64,000 nucleotides of DNA from Gracilaria gracilis (lineage: Eukaryota > Rhodophyta > Florideophyceae > Gracilariales > Gracilariaceae). The stretch lies in contig JARGSG010000029.1 in the NCBI GenBank assembly GCA_030374805.1, positions 1 through 64,000 of the forward strand, written 5' to 3'. Positions 1-9,923 of this stretch are shown piece by piece (positions within the stretch are counted from its first letter, which is position 1; every line of letters starts with the position of its first letter). The notes beneath the pieces were generated by a model. The model was given only the letters and a program-made list of their open reading frames with translations, did not search any database and had not been told where the DNA came from. The translations under genes and the position numbers were made by a program.

Positions 1-837
1 TTTCATCGCTCAACACGTAAATTATGTGTGCAATAGACAGTACCAATATACCTCATCCACTATAGCTATAGACACCATAAGCCCCTACTGGCTCTTGAGG
101 GTAATTCGAAACTTCAGTCTCGGAAACAGAAGGGTAACACCAAGGCTTCGGTTACCATGATTGACAGTCTAAGTGACACATATCCACACAACGGAATGAG
201 TGCCGACGTTCTCCATTACATTTCAGCATTCTGTCCTGCACAGAACGCACCATCTCGTCCACAGTTGGCTTCTTTATTAACCCGCAGATCGTTAATGATG
301 AATCAGCAGCAGGACTCAGTGCAGTGTGGTTACCACACAACTTATAACATTGGCTTACTAGCGAAACGACTGGACATCGTTAGATTTTGCACAAGCAAGA
401 GCATTCGCGCGTATCTCAAAGAGAGCTACACTTCTAATCCATTCGATCTTTACCTCTCTACGATACAAAAACGGTTGAAGCTCTTCCTACTCGAGTATAG
501 ACATGGCAAAGGGAAGAATGTTGTAAGCGGCGTGCATTTGTGGGGTCCTGAAAAGGCATTGGTTCCTGTACATGACACCGTCCCTACAGCAGTGGAAACT
601 CATATTGAGAAATATGACCGTTGCAAAGAACGCGAACAACCGACCGACTCCGTTCCAGCAGCACCACCGTCTGCCATACGTTTTCTGGGGGTGGCATGGG
701 AAGGGAAATTGTCAGTGGACGCTGTTTCGGACAGCAAAATACGCTCAGAGTGGGTGGCGTGTATGTCCAGGGCAAGACCATTGGTGACCCAAATGATGCC
801 GGACAAGGCAAGAAAGGACCGTCACAATGGCATTTGA
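1..837 (+). pseudogene. Ulp1-like (C48-type) cysteine protease, C-terminal part
   Basis: This is the 3' part of a gene that begins before the window. The frame from 157 to 837 encodes 226 residues. The motif QQDSVQCGYHTT (residues about 50-61) has the Gln-x-Asp...Cys-Gly spacing of the oxyanion Gln and catalytic Cys of Ulp1/SENP-type proteases. VTMIDSL at about 154-174 fits the strand carrying the catalytic Asp. A neighbouring frame just upstream reads YWLLRVI, where the His-Trp of the family would be expected, so a frameshift lies near 100-150 and the His is replaced by Tyr in this reading. Downstream, residues 90-226 resemble nothing I know. In other genomes such proteases are often second genes of CACTA, MULE or similar DNA transposons, and no other part of such an element is visible here. 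The function call is inference from the motif. The gene is broken and probably dead. Confidence 0.5.
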
Positions 838-2425
838 CTTGTCCTAGTATATGGTAACATGATTAAAGCCCCACATTCTAGAGAAAACAGTACTACAATG
901 TGGTTTTCATTCAATATTTTTTGTAGTAAAATTATTCGTTCCTACAACTATCTTTGTAATTGCTTGGCGAACTAAAAAAAAACCCATCGTAAGTATGAAT
1001 GTAGCCATGCATTTGGGGAGAGTTTGAAAACTTCGATGAACTGTTCATTGTTTTGCCCTATTAAGGCGGGTGGGGGTGGGTGGGGGTGGGGGGGGGGGCG
1101 ATTTCACTGGCTACGGCGGGTGAACAGCGAGTGAAGCAGCGCGTGTGCGGTGCGTGCAGATTTCGTACAGCGTGAGAACCAATACTTCGCGGTACTGGGG
1201 CGTGTGGTGCTGACAGATTGCGAGTAGGGGCATGGGCGGGTGCGAGATGTGTGGCTGAATACATTAGGTCAGCAGCAACGTTTTAGACATGCTTCGGGCT
1301 CGTGTCGGGCTCGTGTAGGCCCCGTGCAAAACGCAGGAGGTGTAAACGGACTTATTTTAGTGTTTTTATACAGTATTACACCACCAATTCAGTATAATAT
1401 AATTTTTGTGTCAATGACCAACAGCTTCAAAATGAACTTTTTGATACAATTCGAAGGCTATTCCCTTGGGTCTTCTATCTGTGTTCCGCACCACAGAATG
1501 TTGAGATACGAGATAGCTGCGACAAGATTGGCATAAAGGGCGATAAATATAGCGTCAATGTGACGCGCGAAACTGCCTTTTCTGTGTTCATACACGACGC
1601 TCTGTATACTCCCTAGCAAATTATTGATCCCGTTCATACATGAACGGTGTTGTTCTTATATTAGGCTACAATCACTGCAATCTGGTTACGTCATGGCAGT
1701 TAAAACTTCTATACTATATTTCTATGTTTCCTATCGTTGGTTGCTATTCATCCAAACCATGAGATCCGTTGTCGATTCTACACATTCTTTCCTGGCTGCC
1801 TCTTCCTTTGGCTATGGCCTGTGAAATCTATTACTTCTTTCATGATTGCCTCCTCCCGCAGCAAGCTGTTCTTCAATCTGAAGCTTTTCCCTCTGATCGC
1901 CTTCTACATGAGAAGATATAGCCGTGAGAAAGGTGTTCTATTGACTCGATGCGCATTTCCCTACATTCACAACATGCTTTCAAGTACTCAATATACTTGC
2001 TAATACTGAGTCATGCCAATCTTGATCTCAACACTTGAAAATGCGCTTTTTTGTACCGTCTGCTTCGCCTGTTGATGTTCCTTCACATAGTATTCATCAT
2101 TTCGTTTACCGCTTCTTTCCATGCGTTTAAAGGGCATGATGGCATCCAGATCACTTGGCCCTGAGAGGACATGTGGTGAGCGAGAGTATTCGACGATGTA
2201 GAGTTCTGTTTCAAATTCAAATCCCAATTGAGTTTATCCGATGGAACGCAAGTAATTGCAGAGGAACTTTATTAGTGATAATGGGACCATCAATTCCGTT
2301 TCTTGGCGATGTCTATTCATGAAGTTGGACATGAAGGGGTCCATGAAGGATAATTCAAGTCCCATTATTTGCTTCTGGCTTCTATGGCTTTTTCTCTTTT
2401 CAGAGCAGTCATGCTTCACTCAAAT
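838..2425. other. Non-coding stretch, nothing recognised
   Basis: Only short, overlapping frames without family resemblance are present. The stretch holds a G-rich tract (listed separately) and is otherwise AT-rich. Confidence 0.5.
1064..1098 (+). repeat. G-rich low-complexity tract with quadruplex potential
   Basis: From about 1064 to 1098 there are at least five runs of three or more G separated by single T residues, followed by a run of about eleven G. This meets the usual definition of an intramolecular G-quadruplex on the plus strand. A weaker G-rich segment of similar style lies at 3490-3680. Confidence 0.7.
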
Positions 2426-2444
2426 TGGAATATTTTATCCTCCA
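2426..2444. promoter_or_regulatory. 7-5-7 palindromic motif, copy 1 (left arm degenerate)
   Basis: TGGAATA, five bases, TCCTCCA. The right arm is identical to that of the perfect copy at 10983-11001, and the left arm differs at two positions. It lies upstream of the zinc-finger relic at 2810-3484. A recombination or terminal site is suspected, and no function is shown. Confidence 0.35.
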
Positions 2445-2552
2445 ATTTAGTAGAGCTCGGGTAAGGATAAAGTTCATTCAGTCGACATGGAAAGCGTTCA
2501 TACACAGGTATCCAATTCGAATTGTCCCAAGCAAGGAACTTCGGGCTTGGAA

Positions 2553-2571
2553 TGGAGGACTATGTGCTCAA
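2553..2571. promoter_or_regulatory. 7-5-7 palindromic motif, copy 2 (right arm degenerate)
   Basis: TGGAGGA, five bases (CTATG), TGCTCAA. The left arm is identical to that of the perfect copy at 10983-11001 and the spacer differs from it at one base (CTATG against TTATG). The right arm has two changes. Confidence 0.35.
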
Positions 2572-2809
2572 CTCGTGACCATGATCGTGACTGACGAGAA
2601 GGAACAGCTGATGTGTACTCCATGCAATTCTCTATTTTGCAGAACATATATAGTTCATATTTTGAGGTGTCGGGCACTGGTCCTCATGGATTGAATGAAT
2701 GGACGCAGGTTACTGCGCCGAGGAACGGTCTTAAAATGAGACCACGTGTCAACATAGAGGATTCTATCCTCAACAGCAGCTTTGCTAGCCTCAATCCATC
2801 CGACGCTTT

Positions 2810-3484
2810 CTGGCACGGTCCGATGAAGCGGTGGTTCGCTTTCCACCTTCTATGGTGAGCATACCTGTGGATTACCATGAAAGGGAAGAGTTTCGGATCA
2901 CCTTTTCAGTAGTCGTGGGATTGCTGCTTAAGTGGAAAAGGTAATGGTTGATACGGTTTGGGAAAGAAAGGGTACTATGGAATCAACTCTGCACTTGTCT
3001 TCGTTGTGGCACCAGTACTCATGTGCAGCTGGCAGTGGGTCATCTCTTACTCATTGCGATGGTCGTGACTCAATCAGGAACTGCACGAGCTTCCTCGATC
3101 CAGTCTATAGTTGACCGTCACTTTAAGATAGCAATTGTCTTGTTGTGCCTCTTGTTACTCCGATAACAGAAGTTTGCCTTCGCATCTTTCCTTGAATCAC
3201 ACAGTACCAGATTGTCAAACAATTATTCTAGAGCTTCACACCTTGGGAACGATGAACCTCCAGACAGTTTATGGTGAGAGATCCCGTTGTTTGTTTTCGG
3301 TTTCTGAAAACTATCCAATTGGGTATCTTTCAATATCTTGTACTATGCAGCAACCTGGAGATGACAGCATTCAACCAATTGCAGAGTCAGGTTCGAAGCT
3401 TTCCGATGATGAAGTTACGAATAATGACAGAATGATGTCTTATCTTCGCCATTTCCATGAGGAATCACTTGTGTTTCCAGGATT
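2810..3484 (+). pseudogene. Relic of the zinc-finger N-terminus of the recombinase-helicase family
   Basis: Reading this stretch gives pieces that align in order with residues about 10-190 of the gene starting at 5727. Examples are SDHLFSSRG against SDHLSGKHG, VDTVWERKGTM against ADEVWEKKITM, CCASCYSDNRSLPSHLS against CTLCSACYTGPRNLASHLS, and LGTMNLQTVYGERSRC against LGTIRFQTIFGGRSKR. The second Cys-Cys...His-His-like cluster is kept (3135-3210), while the first Cys pair is lost. The coding pieces lie in more than one frame with internal stops, so the copy is dead. Similarity ends near 3484, where a G-rich segment begins, and the recombinase and helicase parts are absent. It shows that the family has more than one copy here. 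Confidence 0.7.
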
Positions 3485-5726
3485 TTAACGGGTGAGTCGC
3501 TGGGGTGGGGCGGTGGAGCCTGGTCGATGTGAATTGGACAGCGGTGGGTGGGGATGGGTGAGAGCAGGCGCAGGCGAGTGTGGGCGGGAGCTTCGAGGGT
3601 GCGGACGGGCGTGAGAGACCCGTGGCGGATTGATAGGGGCCCGGACATATTTGGGAGAGTCCTGATATGTGGTGATGGTCGGACGGACTATATATCTGCA
3701 GGTTTGAAAAAAACGTTGGCGCACAGGCTGTCATGCGAGGCCTGCTTTGTATTACTAGGCCCACACGTTTCAAGGGTACAGACGCACGTTCGCCTGTATC
3801 TAGGATTCGTTCAGGAACATTTCCAGAGGTTCATCTTGGCGGAGCACGAACGCATTGCATTGTACCTCCATCACTTCAAGGATGTTGTAGCTTTGTCACG
3901 ATTGCGTTACTTAGCCCTTCAAAGCTACATTAATTCACTGCGCCCGAGGACGGCGCCTTGAGTTCAGCTTTCCTTTTCTTTTACTCACCAAGTCATTGAA
4001 AGTCAAGTGATTATCATTGCAGCGTTATTCGTCAGAACTGTGCTGTTCTTTTACTTTCCAATCTCTCGAACACTCACACTTGGTTAAGTTTCTAACATCT
4101 GGTTACGGTTTCTGTGCCAGATTCGGGTCCATCTTTCTCGAATGACAAGGGGTATTACCACATGAAGAAAATTGCGTTTTGTATTCCTGCCGTACACTTG
4201 GAGGCGCAACGAAGAAGTGCTAGACATTGTCGGACGGACTTGGACAAGTGTGGAGTGATATTTCGAGCATCACTGCGGGTCCATCCTAGCTTTGAAGACA
4301 TCAAAATGTGGCTAAATTCTAAAATTGAGATTGAGGAGCTCCACCGCAGTTTACCACCCTCCAATAGACTTCCAGTTGGCCTGTGAGAAATACTGGTAAT
4401 AGTAGCCATTGAAATAATCATGCTACATAAAATCTTTGAAGCCTCTCGTCCGTTCAGATTGCAGATAATTAACGCATTAAGAAAGTGATCTGTTCGGACA
4501 TCAACTGTCTGTCATGGACTTCTGAACGACGCAATCCACATCGGCCGATCTCGATTTGGGTTAACGTCAGTTGTCACATCTCCATGACAGGGAATAATAA
4601 CCCCATTTTGTGCTGCAAGCAGCATATTTTTTTGTATATTGTGTTCATTCGTTTTCGTTTCATCAACCAATTCGACCATTGTATCCTCATGCCCTCTTGC
4701 GCTGAATTACGGAAGTTCTACCCTGAGCCTGGGCTCTCATGTTTCTTGTCAGAAAGATATGGAAGTCGTGTATACATGTGAGTGGGCCCATTCGATCCCC
4801 AGTCCGTCTTTTCCACAGTGAGTTCGTGGACATTCTGGGATTCTCTACATCGCATTTCTCCAAGACATCTCATATTTTGGTCCAACGTCCAGTACATCCA
4901 ACTCAACGTTTTGGTGCAATTCAGTATGGATGATTTCATCCTCCATTTTGTGTTGTTGGAATTTCGATGACCATTTTAACTCCCTTCTCTTCTCGTAACA
5001 GGCTCTGGTGCTCAGATCTTCCAGTATTATGAACTTGGCATCTGTTTTACTATGCGCAGAAGCGGAGGGTTGAAAGGTTTCCATGAATTTTCGTAACGTA
5101 CATACCTTGGTGGATTCTTACGAAATATTGCCCACGGCACATAACATGATGAAGTTGTATCGTACAGAGAGTAACGCGGCATATCACCGAGAGATGCCCG
5201 TTCTTATAACAATGTTTATAGATCATTGAGGCTTTCGGGGTTATTGTCCGCTACTTTTTTCGCCACTTTGGATATTCAATGATCCCTGGGATGTATCATG
5301 ATGACGTAAGATGGTCTCGTTTTAGATATTATTGAGAGCAGATGTCAGTAGAGTTAAGTATCCCTCGTTTCTATCAATATGGACCCAAGATATACCGGAT
5401 ACCAACGCCTCTGAGGAGTTTCAATATCCAAATTCATTTCCCTGCGTCTACTCTCTTTGGCGGGAAAGATACTCAGTCGATGGATACCTACGGTAACACC
5501 AGATTTTCAATAATGGCCTCTTCCAGAGTGCTTCTATGATAAGATCTGTGTTGTTTATGGCGGGAACACGGTTTGGTACAGAGTTTCGCCATATATGACC
5601 CACTCTCGTCTAGCGATATCGTATTGCTTCTCTTGAAATCCCCTCCGTGATATTTGTAACAAATGAACTTCGGTATATATTGTTGGATATTTCTGCATCG
5701 TACTCAGGATTTAGTAAGAGCTCAAG
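3485..5726. other. Non-coding or unrecognised stretch before the recombinase-helicase gene
   Basis: The first 200 bases are G-rich. Several short frames (for example 3548-3961 and 4114-4386 on the plus strand, 137 and 90 residues) show no motif I can name. The only structure I can point to is the palindromic motif at 4927-4945. The last part may be the 5' flank or promoter of the gene starting at 5727. Confidence 0.4.
4927..4945. promoter_or_regulatory. 7-5-7 palindromic motif, copy 3
   Basis: TGGATGA, five bases (TTTCA), TCCTCCA. One arm position differs from the perfect palindrome at 10983-11001. It lies about 780 bases before the start codon at 5727. With the copy at 10983 it brackets the recombinase-helicase gene in the same orientation. 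Confidence 0.4.
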
Positions 5727-6380
5727 ATGGACAACCCAAATATTGACGCCAAACCTCCGCAACCTTCTATTGGTGTTCATACTATTGGACTCTTTGCTAT
5801 CTGTATCTCTTGTGGGACTGGGCTACCGTCCAAAAGCAGAATTTCAGATCATCTTTCTGGGAAACATGGACTGAAATCTGATCAAGTCAAGCGAATTGCA
5901 GACGAGGTTTGGGAGAAGAAGATTACAATGCAGTCAGATCAACCAATCTCAACCGTTTGGAGCAGTTATCCTTGTGGACCTACCAGTCCGTGCGCTTCCA
6001 CCGACTCCCACAATCTGACAGTCAACGCAAAGGGTTCGACCTTTCTTGCTTCGCTTTTTGGCTTGGGCATAAGTGAAGGATTGAAATGCACCTTATGTAG
6101 TGCGTGTTATACGGGTCCGAGAAATCTTGCCTCACATCTTTCTGCAACTCATGCTGTAGAAAATCCTCGAGAGATAATTACCGGACTCCAAGCTCTTGGA
6201 ACGATTAGGTTCCAGACTATTTTTGGCGGACGCTCAAAGCGCTTGTATCCCGTCTCCGGAAGTGCTCCTGTAGGCAGTAAAGAGGTGGTCTGTGAAACGG
6301 GGGGACTTGAAAGAAACCGCGCCAACATCAGAGGCAAGTTGATGATCATAGTTCTCTCAAGAATGCTAATCATGATATGA
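5727..6380 (+). CDS. N-terminal zinc-binding segment of the recombinase-helicase gene
   Basis: 217 residues from an ATG at 5727. Two Cys2His2-like clusters are visible: CISCGTGLPSKSRISDHLSGKH near residue 30-50 (Cys-x2-Cys, then His-x4-His) and CTLCSACYTGPRNLASHLSATH near residue 115-137 (Cys-x2-Cys, then His-x4-His). Between them is a conserved-looking stretch around ADEVWEKK that is also kept in the relic at 2810-3484. Paired clusters of this kind sit at the N-terminus of fungal DUF3505-type helicases and presumably bind DNA, which is inference from the family. The last residues before 6380 are probably out of frame, because the next coding segment starts at 6377 in another frame. Confidence 0.6.
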   Translation: MDNPNIDAKPPQPSIGVHTIGLFAICISCGTGLPSKSRISDHLSGKHGLKSDQVKRIADEVWEKKITMQSDQPISTVWSSYPCGPTSPCASTDSHNLTVNAKGSTFLASLFGLGISEGLKCTLCSACYTGPRNLASHLSATHAVENPREIITGLQALGTIRFQTIFGGRSKRLYPVSGSAPVGSKEVVCETGGLERNRANIRGKLMIIVLSRMLIMI

Positions 6381-6970
6381 ATGAAGTGGTGTCAAATATC
6401 TTATCCAACACCATTGACTTTCATGAAGAAGAAGGAGCAGCAGCAATAGCAGATGAAAAATTGAAGAATACATTCACTTCAATGTCTCGTGTGGATGACC
6501 TTTTGCTCAGCCGCAAGGTAACTCTGAAGACTGCATTTCAACTTTCGGATTCAAAGGCAAATGAGGTGACTTTATGGGACACCGTCCTTAATGATGTTAC
6601 AGAATATCTGCTTATGCTACCAAAGATTGCACTTGACATCCCAAACTGCATACTTAAGTCGATCAACGTTCGTTCTCGTGGAGACAGGCAAATGGAATTC
6701 CGTGCGGTGTCTGACAAGGCCGCAAAGAGCTATGCCTTGGGGATTTGTCGCCTTCTAATGTTTTGCATACGTTGTCAGGAAGGAAATGGTCATCTTTGCG
6801 ATGGAAGCCTTTCTGGGGTACTAGTTCCCTACTTGGAAGAGCTCGAAAAGTTTCCGAAAACTGTACCTGGACCTAATTCCAAATCGTTCGATGGGAAGAA
6901 CCTTTCTATCCGCGATACGAAACCATTCATTTCATACATCGATCCCTTTTACTCGAAGCTCGTCCCATGA
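6377..6970 (+). CDS. Linker segment of the recombinase-helicase gene (possible core-binding domain)
   Basis: 197 residues, rich in predicted helix, starting at ATG 6377. The piece FRAVSDKAAKSYALG...RLLMFCIRC resembles the stretch before the recombinase domain in fungal telomere-linked helicase-like proteins. By position it could be the core-binding domain of a tyrosine recombinase, which is inference only. A stop at 6968-6970 ends it, and coding-like text continues in other frames to about 7480. Confidence 0.45.
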   Translation: MNEVVSNILSNTIDFHEEEGAAAIADEKLKNTFTSMSRVDDLLLSRKVTLKTAFQLSDSKANEVTLWDTVLNDVTEYLLMLPKIALDIPNCILKSINVRSRGDRQMEFRAVSDKAAKSYALGICRLLMFCIRCQEGNGHLCDGSLSGVLVPYLEELEKFPKTVPGPNSKSFDGKNLSIRDTKPFISYIDPFYSKLVP

Positions 6971-7483
6971 TTCTTCGTTCAGAGACATTCACAGTCAAAA
7001 ACTTTGTCTGTTGCAGATGTGCTCGTTCTCAGAACGCATCTACATCGGAATCGCCGGATAATGCGTCGTATCGTCTATGTAATGCATTGGAAATATCAAA
7101 GCCTCTTGCTTCTTTGTAGTATGGTATTTCCGCTTGTGCAGTCCATGAGGTTTATCGCTTACGGGCAGAAATGTGGAACTCCATCATTCGGATTCCTCTC
7201 AGAAGATCTGGAATGCGAGATGAAGCGCGTGAACGATGCCCTTGATCTGCAAAAGAACAACACTGCATCATACGTCCGGGTCGATGCTGGACCCTGGCTA
7301 TGGGTATCAGGGACCAAGAAGATATTCAAGTTAACTTTGAAGCCTGCCAAAGTCACATATCTTGTGGGATTGTGCAGGATGTCCATCTCTCTCTCGATCG
7401 CCTAGGTCTGTTGTTCAAGGCGGGGCAGAAGTCCATCCAGTAGTTAATTTTTAGCAATCCACTACCGGGAGCCAACTTGCCTG

Positions 7484-8473
7484 ATGGTTTCATGTCCATG
7501 CTTCACTTGCTTCAGGATGAAATGGCTAACAAATGTCCAGGTCATAATTTTGTTTCCTTCAACCGAACACAACGAGCTTGGGTTAAAAACAATACCCCGT
7601 TCGGGCTCAACACGCTTTGCACGCGCTCGGGTATGGTTTCTCTCTCCGAATAGCAATGATTCGGAACGAGAGGTACTCAGCTTGTATGGGGTACGAATGT
7701 TGAAATCTAGAGCATTGGAATGGCTTTTTACTTGCCAAGAAGTTCAGAATCAGCTTCTCTTCTGTGTGCAAATTTCATCTGGGTCTCCCTCTCGGGCTAC
7801 AGAGATTGGTACACTGTGTCTTTCGAATGATGTGCAAGTACTACGCAGTTTCTTCATATCTAAAGGGGAGGCAATGCTAATCACTCGCTGGTCAAAGTCG
7901 AGAGGTATGAAAGGCTTCGCTGAACCAATTACTAGGTTTCCCGATCCAAAAACCGGTGAATATCTCCTCCTCTTTCTCAATTAAATTCGCCCGCTCGAAG
8001 CAGCAATAGTTGGTTCCCTTTATGGGTCCTCCTTTGGGAGAGATCACTGGAACTTTCTGTTCAGCAAAAAGGGAAGAACTTTCACGGAAGACCATATTCG
8101 CAGTGTTATATCGAAGCACCTGGTTGTGAGTAGGATACGTATTATGTTCAGTAAGTATAGACACTCCACCGTGGGTATGGTTGCTTCGGTTAGTGGAGAA
8201 AAGGCGTCCAATCTTGTAGACCAAATCGGGAATGAACTCCAAGATGTCGGGCACACACAGGCCGGCCATAGTATGGCGACAGCCGAACAGATTTACGCCC
8301 GAACTAGGCAGGAACTCACAAAGCTCAACAAGACAGATCTTGGAGCGTACCGAAGATGGTCAAAACAGTGGCATGTATGGCTCCTCTTCGACTCTTACCA
8401 CGACAAGCGAACCAGGAACGAAGGTATTCCGATTGATGCCCCAACACAAGAAGGTGAAGGCCAACGGAACTAA
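7484..8473 (+). pseudogene. Tyrosine-recombinase-like catalytic domain
   Basis: The frame runs from 7484 to a stop at 7982 and continues in the same frame to 8473. SGSPSRATEIGTL (about 7780-7820) carries an Arg in the place of the box I Arg. RWSKSRGMKG (about 7890) offers the beta-hairpin Lys. YRHSTVGMVASVS (about 8158-8196) fits the His/Arg pair region. QAGHSMATAEQIYARTR (about 8260-8310) fits box II, with a His, then a Tyr in a helix 9 residues on, as in phage-integrase-type recombinases. If this reading is right, all key residues are present. Such domains cut and rejoin DNA through a 3'-phosphotyrosine bond. The segment sits directly before the helicase. I am fairly sure of the homology to the recombinase-like part of fungal helicases and less sure that the domain is or was active. 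Confidence 0.55.
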
Positions 8474-9923
8474 AACCCTGACCGAGAGGTTGTCGCACGT
8501 CCATGAGACACCCTGTTTGTCCTCCACACCCCTAAATGGAAATGAAATCAAGCCTAATTCCCATTCAATGGCTTATCGAAGTGAGAAGGACGCAATCGTC
8601 TTAGATAGTCAAATTGCTGTTTCTTACGGAAGGGAACGCCGAGGACCCGATCTACCCATGATAACATCTACTCAAAACCGCGGTGTTGTACAAATTTTCG
8701 AAAGAGCTTGTTGTCTCTACGAGCATTTGCTCCCGCACTTTTTGAAACCCCTGCGAAATATGCTCTCTGACCAGTCCACTACGTTCGGATCCATGAAAGA
8801 GTTCAACGCTACTGTGTCTGTATCTGAGAAGAAGGGAAATATACCCTTGGTAATTCCCACAGGTTCTGGAAAGTCTATCTGCTTCCTTCTTCCACGATAT
8901 ATGGAACGCAATTGTTTCAGCACGATATTGATAGTTCCACTGCTCTCATTGGTGAGAGAAATGAAGCTCAGAGCCGAATCATGCGGTCTAAAAGTCTCTA
9001 CGAGAATATCAGAGTCTACCAGCGACTTTTCGGACCTATATATGCTTCTCCCAGAGCACGTAAGGGGGCAGGAGTTCAAACAATTTGTTCAAAGAATGTG
9101 CTCTTGTCGACGATTGGCTCGTGTGGTTCTAGATGAGGCTCACGTCACTGCGTCATGGTCTTCTTTCCGCCAAAGCATGCGAGATCTACGCTACGGACTC
9201 CTTGAAGTGCCAGATCCTATCCCACGTATCCTATTGACAGCAAGAGTTCCTTCTCGTGAACGATTGGGTCTAGTTTCGAAGCATGGGCTTTCTGCTGTTT
9301 CTCTTTTCTCCATGCAGACGGCCCGAAAGAGCTTGGTGTTTTCTGTTGTGTGCCCTCCCTTTCGAGAAGCGGATCTCAGATCCAGCGCGGAGCTATTTCA
9401 GAAGAATACGATGCGCCTAAACAACTTTGCTTTATCCGTTCTTGAGGCCAAGATTAACGAAGTTTGCTTTTCTCATCCCGATTCAACTTCGTTCCGAGTA
9501 CTGATGTACGTAATGCAACGGCGAGATGTGGAAGATCTTACAGAGCTGTTGTGCGCCGCTTATGAACCCAGTGTTTCGTTTTGGGAGAGAAAAGCTTCCC
9601 ATGGGTTGGAGAAGTCAGTTACCGTTCTCTCGTACCATGGCGGGATGGCTGATGAGAAACAAAGAAAGATGTTTTCTGCATGGAAGAATCCAATATCCCA
9701 GGGGCAAGGAAAACCAACACTCCATGTAACTCTAATGGTGTGTACTTGTGCTTTCGGTGCTGGACTTGATGCCCTGAATGTAAGACTGGTCCTACACGTT
9801 GGTGGGTCCACATCTTTATTGTATCACGCTCACGAAGCAGGTAGGGCCGATAGAGATGATAAAATGGCGTTCTGCGTTATCGTCTACTCTACATCTTTCG
9901 GGTTGTACATGGAGTCCCGTTGA
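8232..9923 (+). CDS. RecQ-type superfamily 2 helicase domain
   Basis: 563 residues in one open frame. Only the part from about residue 80 on is in the real frame, because the first residues overlap the recombinase segment in another frame. Motif I is PTGSGKS (about 8859-8880). Motif Ia is IVPLLSLVREM. Motif II is DEAH (about 9133-9145), the RecQ signature. Motif III reads LLTARVP where TAT is usual. The second RecA lobe has VTVLSYHGGM, then MVCTCAFGAGLD (motif V), then YHAHEAGRADRD, where RecQ proteins have QxxGRAGRD, so the first Gly-Arg-Ala is kept and Gly is replaced by Asp. Walker A and DEAH are intact. The frame ends at a TGA at 9921, after which the same frame continues with Cys-rich text. 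A DNA-unwinding role is expected from the family. Confidence 0.75.
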   Translation: MNSKMSGTHRPAIVWRQPNRFTPELGRNSQSSTRQILERTEDGQNSGMYGSSSTLTTTSEPGTKVFRLMPQHKKVKANGTKTLTERLSHVHETPCLSSTPLNGNEIKPNSHSMAYRSEKDAIVLDSQIAVSYGRERRGPDLPMITSTQNRGVVQIFERACCLYEHLLPHFLKPLRNMLSDQSTTFGSMKEFNATVSVSEKKGNIPLVIPTGSGKSICFLLPRYMERNCFSTILIVPLLSLVREMKLRAESCGLKVSTRISESTSDFSDLYMLLPEHVRGQEFKQFVQRMCSCRRLARVVLDEAHVTASWSSFRQSMRDLRYGLLEVPDPIPRILLTARVPSRERLGLVSKHGLSAVSLFSMQTARKSLVFSVVCPPFREADLRSSAELFQKNTMRLNNFALSVLEAKINEVCFSHPDSTSFRVLMYVMQRRDVEDLTELLCAAYEPSVSFWERKASHGLEKSVTVLSYHGGMADEKQRKMFSAWKNPISQGQGKPTLHVTLMVCTCAFGAGLDALNVRLVLHVGGSTSLLYHAHEAGRADRDDKMAFCVIVYSTSFGLYMESR

